Shown here one piece after another: positions 25,738-34,554 of a stretch of 64,000 nt of DNA. The DNA lies in NCBI RefSeq assembly GCF_030409335.1, contig NZ_JAUFPN010000038.1, positions 1 to 64,000 of the forward strand. The letters are read 5' to 3'. The position numbers and the translations under genes are program-made. The notes under the pieces are model-generated. The model was not told where the DNA came from. It did not search any database and was given only the letters and a program-made list of their open reading frames with translations. The DNA is from Paeniroseomonas aquatica (GTDB lineage: Bacteria > Pseudomonadota > Alphaproteobacteria > Acetobacterales > Acetobacteraceae). Each line of letters begins with the position of its first letter. The stretch's first letter is position 1.

Positions 25738-26547
25738 ATGAACGCAGCCGAAGCCACCCCAACCCTGGTGCGGACCGAGCGGCGCGGCGGGGTGATGATC
25801 ATCACCCTCGACGATCCGCCGACGCGCAATTCGCTGACCAACCCGCTGCGCGCGCAGCTCGGCGCGGCGGTGGCCGAGGCCGAGGCGGACCGCTCGGTGC
25901 GCGCGGTGCTGGTCAACGCCACCGGCCCGACCTTCTGCGCTGGCGGCAACCTCGAATCCATCCGCGACGACAGCGCGCCATGGAATGTGCACCAGCGCTT
26001 CCGCCGCTTCACCCAATGGCTGTTCCCGCTGATCTGGCTCGACCGCCCGGTGGTGATGGCGGTGCAGGGCCAGGCCGTGGGCGGCGGCCTCGGCCTCGCG
26101 CTGACCGCCGACCTGCTGGTGGCCGGCGAGAGCGCGGTGTTCATGGCCGGCTTCTTCCGCCTCGGCGTCATTCCCGACATCGGGGTGATGTACCACCTGC
26201 CGCGGCTGATCGGCATGGCGCGCGCCAAGCGCTTCCTGTTCGAGAACGCCACCATGACGGCGCGCGAGGCGCATGAGATCGGCCTCGTCGCCCATGTCGT
26301 GCCCGACGCGCAATTGCAGGAGGAGGCTTTCGCCCGCGCCAAGCGCCTGGCCGCCGGGCCGACTGCGGCGATGGGCCTCGGCAAGCAATTCATGGCCCGC
26401 AGCTTCGAGACCAGCATGGTGGACATGTTCGGCTATGAGGGGCTCGGCCAGATCCTCGCCATGACGCATCCCGAGTTCCGCGAGGGCATCGGCGCGATGA
26501 TCGACAAGCGCAAGCCCGATTTCCCCGGCGCGGCGCAGGGGGGCTGA
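25738..26547 (+). CDS. crotonase-family protein lacking both hydratase glutamates
   Basis: A 269-residue crotonase starting at ATG 25738 behind AGGAGG (the upstream in-frame ATG at 25690 is inside the previous gene). FCAGGNLES (67-75) and QAVGGGLGL give a normal oxyanion hole. The two acidic residues needed for water addition are missing: the sites hold F139 (AGFFRLGVIPD) and K164 (RAKRFLF). It may therefore be an isomerase, hydrolase or decarboxylase-like crotonase. It is six bases upstream of the ADP-forming CoA-ligase gene. Confidence 0.88.
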   Translation: MNAAEATPTLVRTERRGGVMIITLDDPPTRNSLTNPLRAQLGAAVAEAEADRSVRAVLVNATGPTFCAGGNLESIRDDSAPWNVHQRFRRFTQWLFPLIWLDRPVVMAVQGQAVGGGLGLALTADLLVAGESAVFMAGFFRLGVIPDIGVMYHLPRLIGMARAKRFLFENATMTAREAHEIGLVAHVVPDAQLQEEAFARAKRLAAGPTAAMGLGKQFMARSFETSMVDMFGYEGLGQILAMTHPEFREGIGAMIDKRKPDFPGAAQGG

Positions 26548-26553
26548 GCCAGC

Positions 26554-28737
26554 ATGGACGACACCGAGGTGGGCTACGTGCCCGGCCCCCGCGCGCTGTT
26601 CGGCCAGGCCGAGCTGCGCCGCATGATGCACCCGCGCTCGGTCGCCGTGGTCGGCGCCTCGGAGACCCCGGGGTCGTTCGGGCGGCGCACCATCGAGAAT
26701 CTCGACATCGGCTTCCCCGGCCGCATCCTGCCGGTCAACCCGCGCTACCGAGAGATGTTCGGCCGGCCCTGCTACGCCTCGCTCGAGGACCTGCCCGAGC
26801 CGCCGGACTGCGTCATCCTCACCGTCCCGCGCGAGCATGTCGAGCCGCTGGTCGAGCGCGCCGCGGCGATCGGCGCCGGCGGCGTGATGCTCTACAGCTC
26901 GGGCTATGCCGAGGTCGGGCGGCCGGAGCGCGTCGCCGCGCAGCGCCGCCTGGCCGAGATCGCCGCGCGCACCGGCCTGCGGATCCTCGGTCCCAATTGC
27001 GCCGGCATCGCCAACCTGACGCTGCCGGCCGGCCTGACCTTCATGCCGAAATTCTTCGAGATGCGGCGGGTCTGCGGCCCGGTCGGGCTGGTCTCGCAGA
27101 GCGGCGCGCTCGGCTATGTCGTGCTGCAGGCGATGGAGCGCGGCATCGGCTTCTCGCACTACCTCACCGCCGGCAATTCCTGTGACGTCGATGTCTGCGA
27201 CCTGGTGAACTACCTGGTCGAGGAGGAGCAGACGCGGGTCATCGCCTGCATGCTCGAAGGCGTGCGCGACGGGGCGCGGCTGCTCGGCGCGGCGCAGGCG
27301 GCGCTGCGGGCGGGCAAGCCGCTGGTGGTCTACAAGCTCGGCGGCAGCGAGATCAGCCGGCAGACCGCGATGTCGCACACCGGCACGCTGGTCGGCGCCG
27401 ACGAGGCCTATCGCGCCGCGCTGCGCCGCGCCGGGGCGGTGATCGTGGACCATTGGGAGGAGGTGCTGGAGACCGCCACCCTGTTCGCCCGCGCCGGCGC
27501 CCCGCGCTGCCCGGGCGTGGGCGTCATGGCGCCTTCGGGCGGGGCGGCGGTGATGGCGGCCGACGAGGCCGAGCGCGTCGGCCTGTCGCTGCCGCCGCCG
27601 CAGCCGCAGACCTCGGCGAAGCTCGAGGCGGTGATCCCGGAATTCGGATCGAGCGCCAACCCGAGCGACATCACCGCCGAATCGGTCAAGGACGTGACGA
27701 TGTACGGCACCTGCATCCGCGCCTTCGCCGAGGATCCCGGCTATGGCGCGGTGGTGGTGCCGATGATGTCGGTGCACCTGCCCGGCGCGGTGGAGCGCGC
27801 GCACTACATGGCGAAGCTGGCGCCGGAACTGCCGGTGCCGCTGTGCGTGGTGTGGCTGAACGAGTGGCTGCAGGGGCCGGGCAGCGAGATCTACGATGGC
27901 TGCGAGAACCTGCCGACCTTCCGGACCATGGCCCGCTGCATCACGGCGCTGGCGCGCTGGAATGCCTATCATGCCGGGCGGGCGGAATTGCTGCGCGAGG
28001 ACGCGCCGGCCGCCGCCCCGCCCGGCGCCGCGGCGGCGGCCCGCGCCGTGCTGGCCGCCGCTCCGCCGGGGCGGACCCTGGGCGAGCGCCTGTCGAAGGA
28101 GGTGCTCGCGGCCTACGGCATCCCGGTGACGCGCGAGGTGCTGGCGCGCGATGTCGAGGCGGCGGTCGCCGCGGCGCGCGGGATCGGCTTCCCGGTCGCG
28201 CTCAAGGCCGATTCGCCCGACATCCCGCACAAGACCGAGGCCGGCGTGATCCGCCTGGGCATCGCCGACGAGGCCGCGCTGAGGGCCGCCCATGCGGCGA
28301 TCCTGGCGGCGGCGGCGCGCGTGCCCGGGGCGCGGGTCGATGGCGTGCTGGTGCAGCAGATGGCGCGGCCGGGGGCGGAGATGATGGTCGGCGCGCGGCT
28401 CGACGCGCAGTTCGGCCCGCTGATCACCTGCGGCTTCGGCGGCGTGGCGGTGGAGGTGACGCGCGACGTCGCCACCGCCCTCGCCCCGGTCGGCGCGCGC
28501 GAGGCGGGGGCGATGATCGCCTCGCTGCGCGGCCACCGGCTGCTGACCGGCTACCGCAACCTGCCCACCGCCGATACCGGGGCGCTGGCGGAGATCGTCG
28601 GGCGGCTGTCGCGGCTCGCTTGCGACCTCGCGGACGAGATCGAGGAGATCGACGTGAACCCTGTCATCCTCGGCCCCGGCGGGGCGCTGGCGGTGGACGC
28701 GCTGGTGGTGCGCCGCGCCGCGGCGGGCGCGCCATGA
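26554..28737 (+). CDS. acyl-CoA synthetase, ADP-forming (acetate-CoA ligase-like, ATP-grasp)
   Basis: A 727-residue fused alpha-beta NDP-forming acyl-CoA synthetase. Residues about 20-150 are the CoA-binding Rossmann domain (PRSVAVVGASETPGS). Two succinyl-CoA-synthetase-like domains follow, with the phosphorylated His expected at H275 (AMSHTGTLVGADE). A C-terminal ATP-grasp domain (from about 510) carries PVALKADSPDIPHKTEAGV and EIDVNPVIL. It makes acyl-CoA from acid, CoA and ATP with ADP release. The stop overlaps the start of an AMP-forming ligase as ATGA. A second protein of this type is at 42352. Confidence 0.92.
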   Translation: MDDTEVGYVPGPRALFGQAELRRMMHPRSVAVVGASETPGSFGRRTIENLDIGFPGRILPVNPRYREMFGRPCYASLEDLPEPPDCVILTVPREHVEPLVERAAAIGAGGVMLYSSGYAEVGRPERVAAQRRLAEIAARTGLRILGPNCAGIANLTLPAGLTFMPKFFEMRRVCGPVGLVSQSGALGYVVLQAMERGIGFSHYLTAGNSCDVDVCDLVNYLVEEEQTRVIACMLEGVRDGARLLGAAQAALRAGKPLVVYKLGGSEISRQTAMSHTGTLVGADEAYRAALRRAGAVIVDHWEEVLETATLFARAGAPRCPGVGVMAPSGGAAVMAADEAERVGLSLPPPQPQTSAKLEAVIPEFGSSANPSDITAESVKDVTMYGTCIRAFAEDPGYGAVVVPMMSVHLPGAVERAHYMAKLAPELPVPLCVVWLNEWLQGPGSEIYDGCENLPTFRTMARCITALARWNAYHAGRAELLREDAPAAAPPGAAAAARAVLAAAPPGRTLGERLSKEVLAAYGIPVTREVLARDVEAAVAAARGIGFPVALKADSPDIPHKTEAGVIRLGIADEAALRAAHAAILAAAARVPGARVDGVLVQQMARPGAEMMVGARLDAQFGPLITCGFGGVAVEVTRDVATALAPVGAREAGAMIASLRGHRLLTGYRNLPTADTGALAEIVGRLSRLACDLADEIEEIDVNPVILGPGGALAVDALVVRRAAAGAP

Positions 28738-30371
28738 TCGGCGCCGCGCTGCCCGACGAGGCCACCGCGCGGGGCTGGCGCGAGGCCGGCTGGTGGGCGG
28801 GGGTCACCATCCTCGACGCGCTGGCCGAGGCGGTGCGCCGGACGCCGGGCAAGACCGCCGTGGTCGCCCCCGGCGGGGTAAGCATGACCTATGCCGAGCT
28901 CGACGCCGAGGCGGGGCGCCTCGCGGCGGGGCTGGCGGCGCTGGGGGTGGGGCCGGGCGACGTGGTGGCGCTGCAGCTGCCCAATTGCGCCGAGTTCGTC
29001 TGCCTGCACCTCGCCATCAGCCGGCTGGGCGCGGTGACCAACCCGCTGCTGCCGAACTACCGGGCGAAGGAGCTGGACTACATCCTGCGCCATGGCGGGG
29101 CGAAGGTGGCGGTGATCCCGGCACGGCACCGCGGCTTCGACTATCCGCCGATGTATGCCGCGCTGGCGGCCGGCCTGCCGGGGCTGCGCGCGGTCGTGGT
29201 GATGGGCGGCGAGGCGCCGGGCATGGTCGGCTTCGCCGATCTGCGCGCCGGGGCGGCGGCGGCCCCGCCCCCGGCGCGGGTGGACAGCGGCGAGATCACC
29301 GCGCTGATCTTCACCTCTGGCACCGAATCCACGCCCAAGGGCGTGATGCACAGCCACGACACGACGATGTACGCCACCCGCACCATGGCGCGGGTGGTCG
29401 GGCTCGGCGCCGATGACGTGGTCTGGATGCCCTCGCCGATCGCGCATGGCAACGGCTTCCTGTGGGGCATGCGCCAGGCGCTGACCATCGGCGGCACGCT
29501 GGTGCTGCAGGACGCCTGGGACCCGGAGGAGGCGCTGCGCCTGATCGAGACGCATCGCGGCACCTTCACCCTCTGCGCCACGCCCTTCGCGGCGATGCTG
29601 GTCGAGCAGCCCTCGGCGGCCAGCCGCGACCTTGCCTGCTTCCGCATCTTCGCCACCGCCGGGGCGCCGATCCCGCGCCACCTCGGGCCGCTGGCGCGAG
29701 AGCGCATCGGCTGCACGCTGATCGGCATGTGGGGCATGACCGAATGCTTCGTCGGCACCGCCTCCCCCCCCGATGACCCGGATGAGCGGCTGTGGGGCAC
29801 CGATGGGCGGGCGATGCCAGGCACCGAGGTCGCCATCTTCGACGAGGACCGCCAGCGCATCCTGCCGCCGGGCGAGGTGGGGGAACTGGCGACCCGCGGC
29901 CCGCATGTCGCGCTCGGCTACCTCAACGACCCCGAGCGGACGCGCCAGACCTTCACCCCCGGCGGCTGGCTGTTCACCGGCGACCTCGCGACGCTCGACG
30001 CGGCGGGCTGCATCCGCATCGCCGGGCGGCGCAAGGACATCATCAACCGCGGCGGGCTGAAGGTCAGCGCCAGCGAGGTGGAGGAACTGCTGCTGCTGCA
30101 CCCTGCGGTGCGCGAGGTGGCGGTGGTCGGCGTGCCCGATGCCCGGCTCGGGGAGAAGGGCTGCGCCTTCGTGGTGCCGCGCGGCGATGCCGCGCCCGAC
30201 CTCGCGGAGCTGGTACGCCACCTGGAGGCGCGCGGGGTGGCAAGATACAAGCTGCCCGAGTATATGAGGCTGGTTCCGGAACTGCCGATGACGCCGAGCG
30301 GCAAGGTGCAGAAGTTCGTGCTGCGCGAGAGTTTCACGCGCGAGCATGGGCAGGCGGGCGGATCGGGGTGA
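28734..30371 (+). CDS. AMP-forming acyl-CoA ligase
   Basis: A 545-residue ANL-family ligase that activates a carboxylic acid through an acyl-adenylate. The P-loop TSGTESTPKG is at 194-203; later come WGMTECFVG, GWLFTGDLATLD, GRRKDIINRGG and the C-terminal lysine motif TPSGKVQKF. The N-terminal LPNYRAKELDYILRHGGAKV resembles the cyclohexanecarboxylate and medium-chain ligase group, as does the ligase at 46967, but the two are clearly different proteins. It overlaps the ADP-forming ligase gene by four bases (ATGA), so one transcript makes both activating enzymes. Confidence 0.92.
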   Translation: MIGAALPDEATARGWREAGWWAGVTILDALAEAVRRTPGKTAVVAPGGVSMTYAELDAEAGRLAAGLAALGVGPGDVVALQLPNCAEFVCLHLAISRLGAVTNPLLPNYRAKELDYILRHGGAKVAVIPARHRGFDYPPMYAALAAGLPGLRAVVVMGGEAPGMVGFADLRAGAAAAPPPARVDSGEITALIFTSGTESTPKGVMHSHDTTMYATRTMARVVGLGADDVVWMPSPIAHGNGFLWGMRQALTIGGTLVLQDAWDPEEALRLIETHRGTFTLCATPFAAMLVEQPSAASRDLACFRIFATAGAPIPRHLGPLARERIGCTLIGMWGMTECFVGTASPPDDPDERLWGTDGRAMPGTEVAIFDEDRQRILPPGEVGELATRGPHVALGYLNDPERTRQTFTPGGWLFTGDLATLDAAGCIRIAGRRKDIINRGGLKVSASEVEELLLLHPAVREVAVVGVPDARLGEKGCAFVVPRGDAAPDLAELVRHLEARGVARYKLPEYMRLVPELPMTPSGKVQKFVLRESFTREHGQAGGSG

Positions 30372-30461
30372 TCCCCGCTGGGCGCCGCGCAACAGGCGCG
30401 AGGCGGAGGCGCGGGACCGGCGCGGAAAGACCGCAACCAGAGGAACGGACAGGAACCACCC

Positions 30462-31691
30462 ATGACCATTGACCGGCGCAGCCTTCTCAAGACCGCGGCG
30501 GCGGCCAGCACCGCGGGCGCCCTGCCGTGGCGCAGCGCCAAGGCGCAGGCGGCGAACACCATCAAGCTCGGCCTCATCATCGACATGTCGGGCACTTATC
30601 GCGACATCACCGGGCCGACCTCGGTCGCCGCCACGCGGCTCGCCATCCAGGAATTCGCCGGCCGCGGCATCAATGTCGAGCTGGTCTTCGGCGACCACCA
30701 GAACAAGCCCGATGTCGGCGTGGCCATGGCGCGGCAGTGGCTGGACCGCGACGGCGTGGACGCGCTGATCGATGTCGGCACCTCCTCGGTGGCGCTGGCG
30801 GTCAACGAGGTCTGCCGCGAGCGCAACAAGGTCCATCTCAACAGCTCGGCGGCGACCACCGACCTCACCGGGGCGCGCTGCTCGCCCAACACCGTGCACT
30901 GGACCTACGATACCTGGATGCTCGCCAATTCCACCGGCGGGGCCATGGTGCGCGCGGGCGGCGACAGCTGGTTCTTCATCACCGCCGACTACACCTTTGG
31001 CCATACGCTGGAGCAGCAGACCGGCGGGTTCGTGCGCGGCGCCGGCGGACGCGTCGTCGGTTCGGTCCGCACGCCCTTCCCCGGCACCACGGATTTCTCC
31101 TCCTTCCTGGTGCAGGCGCAGGCCTCGCGCGCCAAGGTGATCGGGCTGGCGAACGCCGGCGCGGACACGATCAACTGCATCAAGCAGGCGGCCGAGTTCG
31201 GCATCACCCGCCGCGGCACCAAGCTCGCCTCGCTGCTGATGTTCATCTCCGATGTCCATGCGCTCGGCCTGCAGGCGGCGCAGGGCCTGGTGCTGACCGA
31301 GACCTACTACTGGGATCTCAACGACCGCACGCGCCGCTTCGCCGAGAAGGTGCGCGCGATCACCCCCGCCAACCTCCCCGGCATGGGTCATGCGGGCTGC
31401 TATTCCGCCGCGACCCACTACCTCAAGGCGGTGTCCGACATGGGCGTGGCGGCGGCCAAGGCGAGCGGCGCGGCGGCGGTGGCGCGGATGAAGGCGATGC
31501 CGACCGACGACGACTGCTTCGGCCCGGGCTCGATCCGCGCCGACGGGCGGAAGCTGCACCCGGCCTATCTGTTCGAGGTGAAGAAGCCGGAGGAGAGCCG
31601 CGGCGCCTGGGACTACTACAAGCTGCTGCAGACCACCGCGGCGGACCAGGCGTTCCGGCCGCTGGCCGAGGGCGGCTGCACGCTGGCCTAG
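30462..31691 (+). CDS. Liv-type ABC substrate-binding protein (orphan)
   Basis: A 409-residue periplasmic binding protein of the branched-chain amino acid/aromatic acid group. It has a twin-arginine-like signal (DRRSLLKTAAAA, cleaved near AKAQA), then IKLGLIIDMSGTYRDITGP and GDHQNKPDVGVAMARQWLD. Such proteins deliver amides, aromatic acids or other carboxylates to LivHMGF permeases. No permease genes are adjacent; the only set is at 54558-57767 with its own binding protein. It may use a distant transporter or act with the neighbouring ligases. A strong hairpin follows the gene. Confidence 0.92.
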   Translation: MTIDRRSLLKTAAAASTAGALPWRSAKAQAANTIKLGLIIDMSGTYRDITGPTSVAATRLAIQEFAGRGINVELVFGDHQNKPDVGVAMARQWLDRDGVDALIDVGTSSVALAVNEVCRERNKVHLNSSAATTDLTGARCSPNTVHWTYDTWMLANSTGGAMVRAGGDSWFFITADYTFGHTLEQQTGGFVRGAGGRVVGSVRTPFPGTTDFSSFLVQAQASRAKVIGLANAGADTINCIKQAAEFGITRRGTKLASLLMFISDVHALGLQAAQGLVLTETYYWDLNDRTRRFAEKVRAITPANLPGMGHAGCYSAATHYLKAVSDMGVAAAKASGAAAVARMKAMPTDDDCFGPGSIRADGRKLHPAYLFEVKKPEESRGAWDYYKLLQTTAADQAFRPLAEGGCTLA

Positions 31692-31710
31692 CCCGCCGGC
31701 CGGGAGAATC

Positions 31711-31747
31711 GCGGCGCGGCGGCCGACAGCCCCGGCCGCCGCGCCGC
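31711..31747. terminator. 15-base-pair perfect hairpin
   Basis: GCGGCGCGGCGGCCG (31711-31725) pairs perfectly with CGGCCGCCGCGCCGC (31733-31747) around a 7-base loop, 19 bases after the binding-protein stop. There is no T-tract, as is common in very GC-rich genomes. It probably ends or attenuates the 19991-31691 transcript before the monooxygenase gene. Confidence 0.65.
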
Positions 31748-31813
31748 AAGCCCCCGGGACGGGCACGCCCCCGGGGCAGGCACTGAGAGCGGAAACAAGA
31801 AGGACTGACTGCC

Positions 31814-33457
31814 ATGAATCACATTGCGCCCGGTTCAGGCGCCGGAACGCCGGCCCATGGCGGCGATTTCGACGCCATCGTCGTCGGCGCCGGCTTCTCG
31901 GGGATGTATCTGCTGCACCGCCTGCGCGACCAGCTCGGGCTGTCGGTGCGCGTGCTGGAGGCCGCGGACGGCGTCGGCGGCACCTGGCACTGGAACCGCT
32001 ACCCCGGCGCGCGCTGCGATTCCGAGAGCCATTCCTACTGCTACTACTTCTCGAAGGATCTGCTCGAGGAATGGGAGTGGTCGGAACGCTATCCCACCCA
32101 GCCCGAGATCCTGCGCTACCTCAACCACGTCGCCGACCGTTTCGACCTGCGGCGCGACATCGCGCTCAACACCCGCGTCGGCTCGGCCCGCTTCGACGAG
32201 GCGGCGAACCTGTGGCAGGTGACGACCGCCGAGGGCCGGACGCTCAGCGCGCCCTTCCTCGTCACCGCCGTCGGCTGCCTGTCCGCCGCCAATGTGCCGA
32301 AGATCCCGGGCCTCGAGGATTTCGCCGGCCAATGGTACCACACCGGCGAATGGCCGCAGGAAGGCGTGGACTTCACCGGCAAGCGCGTGGGCCAGATCGG
32401 CACCGGCTCCACCGGCATCCAGGCGGTGCCCGTGATCGCCGAGACGGCGGGGCATCTGTGGGTGTTCCAGCGCACCGCCAACTACAGCGTGCCCGCCCAC
32501 AACGCCCCGCTGTCGCCCGAGACCAAGCGCTGGATCCGCGAGCACCGCGACGAGATCCATCGCGTGATGACCAGCAACACCAACGGTCATCCCTTCAACA
32601 TCGAGGACCGCTCGGCGCTCGAGGTGAGCGAGGAGGAGCGCCAGCGCCTCTATGAGCAGGCGTGGGCCAAGGGCGGGCTGCAGTTCCGCGCCACCTTCCG
32701 CGACCTGCTGACGGACAAGACGGCGAACGACACCGCCTCGGAGTTCCTGCGCGCCAAGATCCGCTCGATCGTGAAGGACCCGAGGACGGCGACCATTCTG
32801 TCGAACATCGACCACCCCTATGCGACCAAGCGCCCGCCGATCGACAGCGGCTACTTCGAGGCCTTCAACCGCGACAACGTCACCCTGGTCGATCTGCGCG
32901 CCGCGCCGATCGAACGCATCACGCCGCGCGGCATCAAGACGAAGGATGCCGAATATCCGCTCGACATCATCGTCTTCGCCACCGGCTTCGACGCGCTGAC
33001 CGGGCCGCTGCTGCGGATCGACATCCGCGGCCGCGACGGCCGGTCCCTGCGCGAGGCGTGGGAGGCCGGGCCGGTCAACTACCTTGGCCTGCAGGTGCCG
33101 GGCTTCCCCAACATGTTCACCATGACCGGGCCGGGCAGCCCCTCGGTGCTGTGCAACATGCCGGTGGCGATCGAGCAGCACGCCAACTGGATCGCGGATT
33201 GCATCACGCGGATGCGCGCGAAGGGGCTGAAGCGGATCGAGGCGCGGCCCGAGGCGGCGGAGAGATGGGTGCGCGACGTGAACGCCGCGGCCGAATCGAC
33301 GCTGCTCCCCGAGGCCGGCAGTTCCTGGTATCTCGGCGCCAACGTGCCGGGCAAGCCGCGCGTCTTCATGCCCTATGCGGGCGGCATGGCGCATTACCGC
33401 GCGATCTGCGACGAGGTCGCGCGCAAGGACTACGAGGGCTTCGCCGTCTCCGCTTGA
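31814..33457 (+). CDS. flavin-dependent Baeyer-Villiger monooxygenase
   Basis: A 547-residue class B flavoprotein monooxygenase. It has the FAD-binding GAGFSG (25-30), the family fingerprint FAGQWYHTGEWP near residues 173-184, and the NADPH-binding Rossmann motif GQIGTGSTG shortly after. It would insert oxygen next to a ketone to give an ester or lactone. It has its own 122-base leader after a strong hairpin, and converges on the Bug operon at 33507. A second such enzyme is encoded at 60518. Candidate substrates are cyclic or terpenoid ketones, whose lactone products would need an esterase such as the one at 4708 (inference). Confidence 0.93.
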   Translation: MNHIAPGSGAGTPAHGGDFDAIVVGAGFSGMYLLHRLRDQLGLSVRVLEAADGVGGTWHWNRYPGARCDSESHSYCYYFSKDLLEEWEWSERYPTQPEILRYLNHVADRFDLRRDIALNTRVGSARFDEAANLWQVTTAEGRTLSAPFLVTAVGCLSAANVPKIPGLEDFAGQWYHTGEWPQEGVDFTGKRVGQIGTGSTGIQAVPVIAETAGHLWVFQRTANYSVPAHNAPLSPETKRWIREHRDEIHRVMTSNTNGHPFNIEDRSALEVSEEERQRLYEQAWAKGGLQFRATFRDLLTDKTANDTASEFLRAKIRSIVKDPRTATILSNIDHPYATKRPPIDSGYFEAFNRDNVTLVDLRAAPIERITPRGIKTKDAEYPLDIIVFATGFDALTGPLLRIDIRGRDGRSLREAWEAGPVNYLGLQVPGFPNMFTMTGPGSPSVLCNMPVAIEQHANWIADCITRMRAKGLKRIEARPEAAERWVRDVNAAAESTLLPEAGSSWYLGANVPGKPRVFMPYAGGMAHYRAICDEVARKDYEGFAVSA

Positions 33458-33466
33458 TGGCCGGCC

Positions 33467-33495
33467 GGGCGGCGGGCGCGTGCTGCCCGCCGCCC
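33467..33495. terminator. bidirectional hairpin between convergent genes
   Basis: GGGCGGCGGGC (33467-33477) pairs perfectly with GCCCGCCGCCC (33485-33495), with a 7-base loop, in the 49-base gap between the monooxygenase (plus) and a Bug gene (minus). The position fits a shared terminator for both strands; there is no T-tract. Confidence 0.6.
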
Positions 33496-33506
33496 GCGCC
33501 CGCGCG

Positions 33507-34493
33507 TCAGGTCGGCTCCATCCCGGCCTTGGCCATCAGTTCCCGGTTCACCGCCAGTTCGCGGCGGATTCGCTCGATCAGCGGCGCCTCGCCGATCTCG
33601 GGCGGCGCCATGCCCTGGGTGGCCATGAAGGCCCGCACCGCCGGATCGGCGAAATGCTCCGTCAGGGCGCCGCGGATGCGCTCGATGATCGGCGCCGGGG
33701 TGCGCGCCGGGGCCTCCACCGAATACCAGGTGGTCGAGATGAAGCCGGGGAAGCCCTTCTCGATGAAGGTCGGCACATCGGGCAGTTGCGTGGCCCGCGA
33801 CGCTGTGGGCACCGCCAGGGGGCGCAGCCGCCCGGCCTCGAGATGCCCCTTGCAGGCGCTGAGCAGGGCGAACATGCAGTCGGTGCGCCCGGCGATGGTG
33901 TCGGTCATCGCCGGCGGCGAGCCCGCATAGGGAACGTGCAGCATCTCGATGCCGGCGCGGTTGTTGAGGTCGAGCATCGCCATGTGCGCCGTGGTGCCGA
34001 CGCCCCAGGTGGCATAGGAGATCGCCTCGGGCCGCGCGCGCGCCGCCGCCAGCAATTCCTCAAGGCTGTTCCAGCGCGGATTGGCAACCAGCAGATAGAG
34101 GCTGTCGCAGACCTGGGTGATGTGCGTGAAGTCGGTGATCGGGTCGTAGCCCGGGTTGCGCAGCGCCAGCGGCGTCAGCGTGAAGGTCGAGATGGTGCCG
34201 AGCAGCAGCGTCAGCCCGTCCGGCCGCGCCCGGGCGACATGGCGCGCCCCGATCGAGGTCGAGGCGCCGGGCTTGTGGTCCATGATGAAACTGCCGCCCA
34301 GGCGCGATTGCAGCCCGTCGGTCACGATGCGGCCGATCACGTCGGAGGCGCCGCCCGCCGCATAGGGCACCACCAGCGCGACCGACTGCCCCGCTGGATA
34401 GGGCGCCTGCGCCCGGGCAGCCGGGGCGGCAAGGCTTGCCGCGGCTGCCCCCAGCGCGCCGCGGCGCGTGATGTTCATCTGTCGCATGGTCAT
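33507..34493 (-). CDS. Bug-family solute receptor (recent duplicate of 34555)
   Basis: A 328-residue receptor, last gene of the liu-like minus operon. The signal (MRQMNITRRGALGAAAASLA, cut near ARAQA) contains a twin-Arg. Its ligand loop is YAAGGASDVIGRIVT and the second block GSFIMDHKPGAST carries Asp-His instead of Glu-Asn. It shares long identical stretches with the next gene upstream (e.g. HVPYAGSPPAMTDTIAGRTD), so the two are products of a fairly recent tandem duplication. The operon context suggests binding of branched or terpenoid carboxylates. Confidence 0.93.
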   Translation of the reverse strand: MTMRQMNITRRGALGAAAASLAAPAARAQAPYPAGQSVALVVPYAAGGASDVIGRIVTDGLQSRLGGSFIMDHKPGASTSIGARHVARARPDGLTLLLGTISTFTLTPLALRNPGYDPITDFTHITQVCDSLYLLVANPRWNSLEELLAAARARPEAISYATWGVGTTAHMAMLDLNNRAGIEMLHVPYAGSPPAMTDTIAGRTDCMFALLSACKGHLEAGRLRPLAVPTASRATQLPDVPTFIEKGFPGFISTTWYSVEAPARTPAPIIERIRGALTEHFADPAVRAFMATQGMAPPEIGEAPLIERIRRELAVNRELMAKAGMEPT

Positions 34494-34554
34494 CCTCTCC
34501 CTTCCTCAGGCGGTCGCTCGGGGCCCCGGCGGCCCGCTCAGCGGTGCCCGCGGC

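Noticed and set aside
25636-28536. A 966-codon minus-strand open frame opposite the crotonase and ADP-forming ligase genes
   Set aside because: Same low-complexity composition, no ribosome site, and it is antisense to two well-supported enzymes.
28551-31766. A 1071-codon minus-strand open frame antisense to the ligase and binding-protein genes
   Set aside because: It is a by-product of extreme GC bias at third positions. Its translation is His/Arg/Gly/Ala-rich with no domain, and the plus-strand genes under it have complete motifs.
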